Shown: piece by piece, positions 15,548-21,610 of the stretch
Position numbering within the stretch: position 1 is the stretch's first letter
Layout: every line of letters begins with the position of its first letter
Assembly: GCA_007119095.1 (NCBI GenBank)
Contig: SKQI01000034.1
Coordinates: 1 to 32,931, forward strand
Direction of reading: 5' to 3'
Length of the DNA stretch: 32,931 bases
From: Wenzhouxiangella sp.
GTDB taxonomy: Bacteria > Pseudomonadota > Gammaproteobacteria > Xanthomonadales > Wenzhouxiangellaceae
Position numbers and translations under genes: made by a program
The notes under the pieces: model-generated
The model's database searches: none
What the model was told of the DNA's origin: nothing
What the model saw: only the letters and a program-made list of their open reading frames with translations

Positions 15548-15562
15548 TGAAAATCATTCTCA
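15548..15562. promoter_or_regulatory. Fur-box-like 7-1-7 palindrome before oxyR
   Basis: TGAAAAT-C-ATTCTCA. It agrees with the Fur 7-1-7 consensus TGATAATNATTATCA at 12 of 14 defined positions and has only one mismatch between its own arms. It lies 5 bp upstream of the oxyR ATG, over the ribosome binding region. A Fur or related repressor here would link peroxide sensing to iron. Confidence 0.45.
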
Positions 15563-15733
15563 ACATGGTCGAATTGTTGTGGCCTGAAGCACAGATGTCA
15601 ATCGAGCAGGGACTGTCATTTCAGCTGGCGCAGGGTCGATGACCAGCCTTGCGCCATTTCCTTCGAGAACATTGATACCGAGGGCGAAAAACTCGTGTGA
15701 ACGCCCGGGAGGCGCGGAGGCATTGCCTGAGGG
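15563..15733. other. Non-coding stretch in the oxyR-ahpC gap with nothing recognised
   Basis: Together with the remnant that follows, this makes the only gap above 300 bp in the window (15544-16264). A 93-residue minus-strand reading frame (15560-15841) exists but resembles no family and has no Shine-Dalgarno. The region may be decayed coding sequence. Confidence 0.5.
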
Positions 15734-16099
15734 TTGTCCGAATCTGCTGTCGATCCCGATGGCTGGCCGTTCAGTATTCGCTCCGCCATGGCAAGCTTCT
15801 GCCGCGAAATGAGCTCGAGACCGTCCCTTTCTGGGACCCAAGCATCAATTGATTCCTTGTCGCGCTACTTGAGCCTCGTCACTCAGGGAGGATCTCCATA
15901 CTATCAGTGCTTCATTTGGCACATTAGCCACGAGTCTCTGCGAACGGCAATTTCCGATCAGGACGGCGTTTTTCGATTCCAGGGCTTTGGGCCGGGCAGG
16001 CGCAGCTTGCTGGTTCATGCAGAAGGTTTCAGCAGGTTCCGGAAAGATCTGGACGAGAACGCGGCGAATCTGGTGATCCAGTTGGAACCCGATGTTTGA
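15734..16099 (+). pseudogene. Remnant with a carboxypeptidase regulatory-like domain end
   Basis: The frame ends in about 55 residues that look like a carboxypeptidase regulatory-like (CNA-B type) beta domain. The visible pieces are LRTAISDQDGVFRFQGF, then PGRRSLLVHAEGF, then a closing LVIQLEPD. In intact proteins this domain begins with a GxVxDxxG strand, which is missing here. What precedes it is low-quality sequence with rare residue patterns, no ATG near the frame opening (TTG only) and no Shine-Dalgarno. I read it as the 3' end of a longer gene whose front has been lost. A small lone protein of 121 residues is the alternative. A GC hairpin follows its stop (GTGGTT...AACCAC around GGGGC-AAA-GCCCC, 16100-16130) without a U-tract. 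Confidence 0.5.
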
Positions 16100-16133
16100 G
16101 TGGTTGACGGGGCAAAGCCCCGAAAACCACGCG

Positions 16134-16170
16134 ATAGGCTTTTGTTATCGCAGCCATTGAAAAATGAAAT
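16134..16170 (+). promoter_or_regulatory. Candidate OxyR operator upstream of ahpC
   Basis: ATAG-N7-TTAT-N7-ATTG-N7-AAAT fits the OxyR pattern ATAG-N7-CTAT-N7-ATAG-N7-CTAT at 12 of 16 positions with exact spacing. It overlaps a 6-bp inverted repeat GCGATA/TATCGC (16131-16151). A weak promoter follows at once: TTGCCC (16180-16185), 16 bp, TACTGT (16202-16207), which is the expected place for an OxyR-activated promoter. Confidence 0.5.
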
Positions 16171-16211
16171 TTGATTTCCTTGCCCAGGGACCCACCTCGG
16201 GTACTGTTCGC

Positions 16212-16237
16212 GAACGCTTTCGGGCGTTCTTTTTTTT
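16212..16237 (+). terminator. Intrinsic-terminator hairpin just before ahpC
   Basis: GAACGCT (16212-16218), a TTCG tetraloop, GGCGTTC (16223-16229), then eight T. The ahpC Shine-Dalgarno (AAGGAG) starts only 13 bp later, leaving no space for a promoter in between. It is therefore either in the ahpC leader, as an attenuator or 5' stabilising hairpin, or ends transcription entering from the left with the ahpC start site close to its left arm. GTTCGCGAAC (16206-16215) offers a competing pairing. Confidence 0.7.
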
Positions 16238-16264
16238 GCGTCGTACCCCAAGGAGAGTAATTTT

Positions 16265-16804
16265 ATGTTGACCATCGGAGACAAGTTTCCGAACTACAAC
16301 CTGAAGGCAACCGTCGGCACCGACATTGATTCGGCTTTTACCGATCTGAGCAACGACAGCTTTGCCGGCAAATGGCAACTGGTTTTCTTCTATCCGAAGG
16401 ACTTCACCTTTGTTTGCCCCACCGAGATCAAGGCTTACAGCGATCTGAAAGACGAATTTGCCGATCGCGATTGTGAAGTGCTTGCCGCCAGCACTGATTC
16501 GGAGTTTGTCCATATGGCATGGCGCAAGAGCCATGACGATTTGCGCGATCTGCAAATCCCGATGCTTGCCGATATCAAGCGTGAGCTCTCCAGCGAGCTT
16601 GGGATTCTGCATCCGGAAGAGGGCGTGGCGATGCGCGCGACTTTCCTGGTGGATCCGCAGGGAATCATCCGTCACGTTTCCGTGACCGACATGAATGTCG
16701 GGCGTAACCCCAAGGAAACACTGCGGATTCTGGATGCGCTTCAGTCTGATGAGCTGTGCCCGTGTAACTGGCAGCCGGGTCAGGATCATCTGAAGGCAGC
16801 CTGA
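16265..16804 (+). CDS. ahpC: Alkyl hydroperoxide reductase subunit C (2-Cys peroxiredoxin)
   Basis: 179 residues. It reduces hydrogen peroxide and organic peroxides. The peroxidatic Cys51 is in FTFVCPTE; the C-terminus has Cys165 and Cys167 in ELCPCNW, the three-cysteine arrangement of the AhpC that works with AhpD (known from Mycobacterium) rather than with AhpF. This fits ahpD as the next gene and the lack of ahpF. AAGGAG before the ATG is a strong ribosome binding site. Upstream stand an OxyR-like operator and a terminator hairpin, so expression is very likely peroxide controlled. Confidence 0.95.
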   Translation: MLTIGDKFPNYNLKATVGTDIDSAFTDLSNDSFAGKWQLVFFYPKDFTFVCPTEIKAYSDLKDEFADRDCEVLAASTDSEFVHMAWRKSHDDLRDLQIPMLADIKRELSSELGILHPEEGVAMRATFLVDPQGIIRHVSVTDMNVGRNPKETLRILDALQSDELCPCNWQPGQDHLKAA

Positions 16805-16819
16805 GCCTGGTCCAAAGAT

Positions 16820-16854
16820 CCGGCGGCCACCGGGCTGCCGGGTCTGTTCTTTTT
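16820..16854 (+). terminator. Possible leaky terminator between ahpC and ahpD
   Basis: CCGGCGGC (16820-16827), loop CACCGG, GCTGCCGG (16834-16841; one G-U pair), then a T-rich run TCTGTTCTTTTT. The T-run is broken, so partial termination would give more AhpC than AhpD. It could instead be a processing or stability element. Confidence 0.4.
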
Positions 16855-16885
16855 CTACTACCAATCAGGTTCAGGAGTAATTTAA

Positions 16886-17440
16886 ATGAGCATAGACACC
16901 TTCAAGCGCCAGATCCCGGACTATGCCAAGGATCTGCGGGTCAATCTTGGCAATGTTCTTGATGTCGAACAAGCTGGCGGCATGAACGAACAGCAGGTAT
17001 GGGGAACGGCCCTGGCGACTGCGATCGCCTGCCGCAATTCGGACTTGATCGAAGCCATCACGCAGGCTGCAGCAGCCCATCTCGATGAGAATTGGCTCAA
17101 TGCCAGCCGCTCTGCCGCGGCTATCATGGGCATGAACAATATCTACTATCGCTTCGTCCATCTGGCATCAAACGATGAGTACGCGAAACTGCCGGCCAAA
17201 CTGCGCATGACGGTGATTGGCAATCCAGGCATCGACAAGGTTGATTTCGAGTTGTTGTCGCTCGCGGTTTCAGCAATCAACGGATGCGGCATGTGTGTTG
17301 ACAGCCATGAACAAATCCTCAAAAAAGGCGGCGTGTCCAGCGAAGTCATTCAACATGCTGTCCGGATTGCATCAGTGATTCATGCTGTCGCAGGGGTGAT
17401 GGATACCCACAAGGTCAGCGAGCTGTCCCGAGCTGCCTGA
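16886..17440 (+). CDS. ahpD: Alkylhydroperoxidase AhpD
   Basis: 184 residues. It is the thiol partner that re-reduces AhpC in systems without AhpF. The active site is visible as Cys134 and Cys137 in INGCGMCVDSHE, His141 and the proton-relay Glu122 in DFELLSLAV, with spacing equal to the mycobacterial enzyme (Glu118, Cys130, Cys133, His137). A good AGGAG precedes the ATG. It lies 81 bp after ahpC and is followed by a clear terminator, so ahpC-ahpD form one unit. Confidence 0.95.
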   Translation: MSIDTFKRQIPDYAKDLRVNLGNVLDVEQAGGMNEQQVWGTALATAIACRNSDLIEAITQAAAAHLDENWLNASRSAAAIMGMNNIYYRFVHLASNDEYAKLPAKLRMTVIGNPGIDKVDFELLSLAVSAINGCGMCVDSHEQILKKGGVSSEVIQHAVRIASVIHAVAGVMDTHKVSELSRAA

Positions 17441-17487
17441 GGGCACAACGCTTTGCCCATCCGGGTTGCTTACCTTTGAAAATTGGA

Positions 17488-17524
17488 GGCGCGCATCGTC
17501 GGGTGACGGGGCGCGCCTTTGTTC
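17488..17524 (+). terminator. Terminator of ahpC-ahpD
   Basis: GGCGCGC (17488-17494) pairs with GCGCGCC (17511-17517); inside, CGTC-GGGT-GACG forms a second stem. TTTGTTCT follows. It starts 47 bp after the ahpD stop. Confidence 0.75.
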
Positions 17525-17575
17525 TCGTGAGCTGATGAATGCAGGAGCCTTGCCGGATTCGTCTTTGCAGCGCTT

Positions 17576-17590
17576 TATAATGCTAGGATG
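17576..17590 (+). promoter_or_regulatory. Perfect -10 box six bases before the thioesterase ATG (leaderless start)
   Basis: TATAAT (17576-17581), GCTAGG, ATG (17588). Transcription usually begins about seven bases after the -10, which is the A of the ATG. No properly spaced Shine-Dalgarno is present and no good -35 box is seen. Confidence 0.55.
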
Positions 17591-17971
17591 ATGGAGCCCA
17601 GCGATCGGACCGACCAGGCCAGAACCAGAATCACCAAACTGGTGTTTCCCCAGGATACCAATCCGTTGGGAACGCTCTACGGTGGGACGGCGCTGCAGTG
17701 GATGGATGAGGTGGCTTTTCTGGCGGCTACTCGATTTGCCCGGCGCCAGGTCGTCACGGTCTCTATGGATCGGGTCGACTTCAAGGTGCCGATACCGCAA
17801 GGTTCCATTGTCGAGCTGGTTGGTGACATCATCCGCGTTGGTCGAACATCCATGGTTGTTCAGGTGCGCATCCTGCTGGAGGATGCGATGGTTGGCACCC
17901 AGGAACTGGCGATCGAAGGCAACCTGGTGATGGTGGCTGTTGATCAAGACATGAAGCCTGCTGCGCTCTGA
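17588..17971 (+). CDS. Acyl-CoA thioesterase, hotdog fold (YciA-like)
   Basis: 127 residues, a single hotdog domain. It hydrolyses acyl-CoA to free acid and CoA. The family motif PQDTNPLGTLYGG (21-33) is followed by the central helix with the catalytic Asp40 in QWMDEVAFLAA. A basic strand RVDFKVPIPQGSIVEL and VQVRILLED complete the fold. Substrate chain length cannot be read. ATG at 17588 or 17591 are both possible; the message looks leaderless. The stop is 2 bp before the diguanylate cyclase start, so the two genes are co-transcribed. Confidence 0.88.
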   Translation: MMEPSDRTDQARTRITKLVFPQDTNPLGTLYGGTALQWMDEVAFLAATRFARRQVVTVSMDRVDFKVPIPQGSIVELVGDIIRVGRTSMVVQVRILLEDAMVGTQELAIEGNLVMVAVDQDMKPAAL

Positions 17972-17973
17972 AT

Positions 17974-19353
17974 ATGGGTGGCTCTGACGGGAATTTGTCC
18001 GGGCCTATGCCGGCGCTACCGCCAGGACCTGCCTGGCTGTCGCTTGCAATTGCCTTGGTCGCGGCCGCCTGCATGGCGATTCTGGTCGAGCACATCCACA
18101 ATATCGAGCAGGACAGATCGCTACAGGCAGATCGAAATGCCGCCATTCAGCAGGCTGCCGCCCTTCGTGCGCGGATCGAGGCCGAACTGAGCGCCAGCAT
18201 TTTTGCCGCAACCGGGCTGGTCGGCTATGTCGCAGCCCATGAGGATTTCCTCGACCCGGTCCGGGTCAATGCCGCCCTTGCTGCGATTTATCAATATGGG
18301 CGACACCTTCGAAACGTGGCCCTGGCACCCGATAACGTCCTCAGCTACGTATATCCGATAGCGGGCAATGAAGCCGCGGTTGGTTTGGACTATCGTTCCA
18401 ACCCTGAACAGTGGTCGGAAGTTGAAAGAGCCATGGAAATCCAAAGCAGTGTTCTGGCCGGGCCGTTGGACTTGGTTCAAGGAGGGCGCGGCTTGATCAA
18501 TCGAACGCCAGTCTATCTGCGTGACGGTCGCTACTGGGGGTTGCTGAGTGTCGTTATCGATTCGGATTCCTTGTTTGCGTTGCTGGGCGATGAAATCACT
18601 GAAGGCCGACGTTTCGCGCTGCGCTGGCAAGCATCAAGCCTTAGAGCCGGGCAGCCGGTGGCCGGTGAACCGTCCGTTTTCGAACAGGACCACGTCTCGC
18701 TGGCTTTTCCCGTGCCGGGAGGCGAGTGGGAACTTGCCGTAACCAGCCGGTCTTCACAGGATGCCGGCTTGAATCAACTGCGCTGGTACCGTGCCGGTGG
18801 ACATCTTTTCGCTCTCCTGGTGGCCAGCCTGCTATTTATTGCGCTTAGAGAGCGCCGCGTGATTGCGCAACTGGCGTTGACCGATCAATTGACCGGGCTG
18901 CCCAACCGTCGAGCCTTTCAGCGCCAGCTTGCGCGAGCGATACGCCATGCTCAGCGGCAGGATGTGCCGTTCGCCCTGGTTTACGTGGATCTGGACGGTT
19001 TCAAGGCCATCAATGATCGGTCAGGACACGCTCATGGTGATCGTATTCTCAGGATCTTGTCAGAACGCATGCGGCGAGCGCTCGATAAGCAGGCAATGCT
19101 GGCAAGGATAGGCGGCGACGAGTTCGTGTTCCTGTTGCCGGATGTTGGTGACGTCAGCACGGCGAATGATCGATCAGAACCCGCCGTTCTGGCAGTTCGC
19201 CAGTCGATTGAAGGACTGGATGCGGATATTTCGCTGGATGCCACCGTAGGTGTTGCCATCTATCCGGCGGATGGTCAGTCGGCTGAAGCGCTGCTTAGCA
19301 CGGCTGATGGGCGAATGTACGAGGCCAAAGCCCGAGTCAGCTATACCCGCTAA
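17974..19353 (+). CDS. Membrane diguanylate cyclase with periplasmic CHASE-like sensor
   Basis: 459 residues. Membrane helix at about 20-38, then a periplasmic sensor of about 235 residues with CHASE-type features (FAATGLVGYVAAHEDF, VALAPDNVLSYVYPI, INRTPVYLRDGRYWGLLSVV). A second membrane helix is at about 278-296, followed by a GGDEF domain. The active motif GGDEF is intact at 380-384 and LTDQLTGLPNRRAF is canonical, so it should make c-di-GMP. The four residues at the inhibitory RxxD position are DKQA, so product inhibition through the I-site is likely absent. It starts 2 bp after the thioesterase gene. The last 17 bp overlap the convergent permease gene. Confidence 0.92.
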   Translation: MGGSDGNLSGPMPALPPGPAWLSLAIALVAAACMAILVEHIHNIEQDRSLQADRNAAIQQAAALRARIEAELSASIFAATGLVGYVAAHEDFLDPVRVNAALAAIYQYGRHLRNVALAPDNVLSYVYPIAGNEAAVGLDYRSNPEQWSEVERAMEIQSSVLAGPLDLVQGGRGLINRTPVYLRDGRYWGLLSVVIDSDSLFALLGDEITEGRRFALRWQASSLRAGQPVAGEPSVFEQDHVSLAFPVPGGEWELAVTSRSSQDAGLNQLRWYRAGGHLFALLVASLLFIALRERRVIAQLALTDQLTGLPNRRAFQRQLARAIRHAQRQDVPFALVYVDLDGFKAINDRSGHAHGDRILRILSERMRRALDKQAMLARIGGDEFVFLLPDVGDVSTANDRSEPAVLAVRQSIEGLDADISLDATVGVAIYPADGQSAEALLSTADGRMYEAKARVSYTR

Positions 19354-20806
19354 GCACGGCAAAGCCGATAAAAGCGAGCGCCAGGACCACATACAGTCCA
19401 AGAATCGGCAGTATCCATCGGGCCCAGATGGCCCAGTCTATGCGCGCAGCCCCAAGCACGCCCATCAGCGTGGCCGAGGTTGGAATGATCAGGTTTGTCA
19501 GGCTATCCCCAAGCTGAAAACAGAGCACCGTGACCTGTCGCTGAACGCCCACCAGGTCACCCAGCGGTGCCATCAGCGGCATCGTCAGCGCTGCCTGTCC
19601 GGAGCCCGAGGGCACCAGGAAATTGATCAGGCTTTGGACAAAGAACATAAGCCAGGCCGATATCAGTTCTGGTACCTGGCTCAGTCCTGATGCCAGGAAG
19701 AACAGGATGGTGTTCATTACCGATGGCTGGCTTGGGTCGGTGCCGCCGAGGAGCAGCACCAGGCCCTTGGCCATGCCCACAACCAGTACTGCGGGAATCA
19801 GTCCTGCCGCGCCGTCCCGGAAGGCGCTGGCCAGTTGGTTGGCGGTCATGCGATGCGGGCCGGGGAGAAGATAGATCAGCCCTATGGCCAGCCCCATGGT
19901 GAAAAACTGGGTGGCAATCTCGGGGATGAAGTATTGATGTTCAATCACCCCCCAGATAACCCAGGCCACCCCGGCCGCGATAATCAGCAGGGCCAACGCA
20001 TCACGCCCGGAGAAGCTGGCCGTTGCATCGGCCCCTGCCTGTTGCCGACGAAAATACTCATCGGTGTTATGACAGGGGGACAGCTCCGGACGGGCATGAA
20101 CGCGCCGCGCCCACCACAACGTGATTGCCATCCCGACCAGCGTGAACACGATCCACATGACAATGCGCAAAGGCGCACCCGACAGGATCGGAAGGTCAGC
20201 GATTCCCTGGGCAATGGCGACGTTGAACGGATTCATCCAGCTGGCCGCGAATCCGACTCGAGAAGCGACGAACGTAACCAGAACTGCTGTAATGGCGTCG
20301 TAGCCCAGGCGGACAATGATGGGGGCGAGCAGGAGTACGAAAGCGATCGTTTCCTCACTCATGCCAAAAATCGCGCCGCCCAGTGAAAACAGGAAAAAGA
20401 GCAGCGGCAGCACCAGAATAGGGTCTTTTTCCGTGCGCAAGATCAGGGTACGTACACCGCGATCTATGCAGCCGGTCTGCATGATGATGCCGAATGCCCC
20501 TCCGACAACCAGCAGAAAACCCATGATGCCGATGGCGGCCGAGTGCCGGCTGCCCGATACCAGCCCTTCAAACGGCGCGTTGAGAAAACCGACCCGTTCC
20601 GGGTCGGCCTTGAACAACGCTGTGCCCGGAGCACCGGCATCGTCAACGCTGAAGCTGGAAATATCAACCGGCAGCGTGCGGCCTTCGGCATCGATTTCGA
20701 CGACGAAACTGCCGGCCGGCACGATGAAGCTAAGTGCCACCAGGCTCAACGCCACCAGGAACAGGATGATCAAAGTGTCCGGTGTCTTTCGCGCCTCGGT
20801 GGTCAT
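19337..20806 (-). CDS. YfcC/ArcD-like C4-dicarboxylate or amino acid permease
   Basis: 489 residues from ATG at 20806, with roughly 12 hydrophobic segments. It belongs to the YfcC (DUF1576/UPF0226-like, DcuC-superfamily) group, shown by PAGSFVVEID after the first helix, GAIFGMSEETIAFVLLLAPI and, near the end, VPSGSGQAALTMPLMAPLGDL. The substrate is unknown; basic peptides, amino acids or dicarboxylates have been proposed for relatives. A GGGAG ribosome site supports ATG at 20806; the frame extends to 20947, but that would cross the divergent rlmE promoter. The 3' end overlaps the diguanylate cyclase gene. Confidence 0.85.
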   Translation of the reverse strand: MTTEARKTPDTLIILFLVALSLVALSFIVPAGSFVVEIDAEGRTLPVDISSFSVDDAGAPGTALFKADPERVGFLNAPFEGLVSGSRHSAAIGIMGFLLVVGGAFGIIMQTGCIDRGVRTLILRTEKDPILVLPLLFFLFSLGGAIFGMSEETIAFVLLLAPIIVRLGYDAITAVLVTFVASRVGFAASWMNPFNVAIAQGIADLPILSGAPLRIVMWIVFTLVGMAITLWWARRVHARPELSPCHNTDEYFRRQQAGADATASFSGRDALALLIIAAGVAWVIWGVIEHQYFIPEIATQFFTMGLAIGLIYLLPGPHRMTANQLASAFRDGAAGLIPAVLVVGMAKGLVLLLGGTDPSQPSVMNTILFFLASGLSQVPELISAWLMFFVQSLINFLVPSGSGQAALTMPLMAPLGDLVGVQRQVTVLCFQLGDSLTNLIIPTSATLMGVLGAARIDWAIWARWILPILGLYVVLALAFIGFAVLSGYS

Positions 20807-20896
20807 CTCATCTCCCAGCGGCCGTGGATTCGGCGTTGTCTCGCCACGTTTGAAGGGCACCAAGTATAGTCGGCGTGGCCCGGCCGGGTTGCCTGC

Positions 20897-20902
20897 TAGA
20901 AT
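20897..20902 (+). promoter_or_regulatory. Candidate -10 box of rlmE
   Basis: TAGAAT, 34 bp before the rlmE ATG, in the 130-bp divergent gap with the permease. No convincing -35 box. Confidence 0.35.
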
Positions 20903-20936
20903 GACGGCGTTCGGAAAGAGCACGTTAAACGAGATC

Positions 20937-21551
20937 ATGTCGTCCAAGAGCTGGAGAGCGCGGCAGGAAAGTGATCCCTATGTCCGCAAGGCCAGGGAAT
21001 CGGGTTACCGCGCTCGAGCTGCATTCAAGCTGATCGAGCTCGATGAGCGGGATCGCCTTTTTGAAGGGGGCAGCCGAGTGGTGGATCTGGGGGCGGCTCC
21101 GGGCAGTTGGTCGCAGGTGGCACGCGAGCGGCTCGGCGAGGACGCCCGGATTTTCGCGCTCGATCTGTTGCCCATGGAGCCGATCCCGGGAGTCGACTTC
21201 CTCATTGGCGATTTCCGCGAGAATGAAGTCCTCGAGCAGCTGGAGGAATTGCTGCAGGGCAGTAAGGTTGACCTTGTACTGTCGGACATGGCCCCCAATC
21301 TATCGGGGATAGCGCCATCAGACCAGGCGCGCTCGGTCTACCTGGCTGAATTGGCCCTGGATTTTGCCCGCTCCTGGCTGGATATTTCCGGAAAACTGGT
21401 GGTCAAAGTTTTCCAGGGGGCGGGCTTTGACGAGCTGCTCACTGAGTTCAGGCGAACATTCAAGACGGTAAAGATCCGCAAACCGGCGGCCTCCAGGTCA
21501 GAAAGCAGGGAGGTATATCTGGTTGGGATAAGCCTGAAGGCCGGGGCCTGA
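20937..21551 (+). CDS. rlmE: 23S rRNA (uridine-2'-O)-methyltransferase
   Basis: 204 residues. It methylates the 2'-O of U2552 in the ribosomal A loop using S-adenosylmethionine. The SAM motif VVDLGAAPGSW is at about 48-58, and the catalytic K-D-K-E set is visible as Lys31 (AAFK), Asp117 (VLSDMAPN), Lys157 (LVVKVFQG) and Glu192 (SREVYLVG). ATG at 20937 gives the family N-terminus; the frame is open far upstream to 20316, but that part is antisense to the permease and not coding. It is followed by ftsH, the order known from E. coli. Confidence 0.96.
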   Translation: MSSKSWRARQESDPYVRKARESGYRARAAFKLIELDERDRLFEGGSRVVDLGAAPGSWSQVARERLGEDARIFALDLLPMEPIPGVDFLIGDFRENEVLEQLEELLQGSKVDLVLSDMAPNLSGIAPSDQARSVYLAELALDFARSWLDISGKLVVKVFQGAGFDELLTEFRRTFKTVKIRKPAASRSESREVYLVGISLKAGA

Positions 21552-21564
21552 CCAGCCAATCGGC

Positions 21565-21570
21565 TACAAT
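21565..21570 (+). promoter_or_regulatory. Candidate -10 box of ftsH
   Basis: TACAAT in the 59-bp rlmE-ftsH gap, 40 bp before the TTG start codon. A -35 would lie in the end of rlmE but is not convincing. Confidence 0.3.
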
Positions 21571-21610
21571 GACGAGATTCTGTCGCCCACAGCACTGACG
21601 GAGACGCACT

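Noticed and set aside
20316..20936. Long in-frame extension upstream of rlmE
   Set aside because: Antisense to the YfcC-type permease; low complexity with many Ser, Thr, Arg and Pro; the RlmE family N-terminus begins at 20937.
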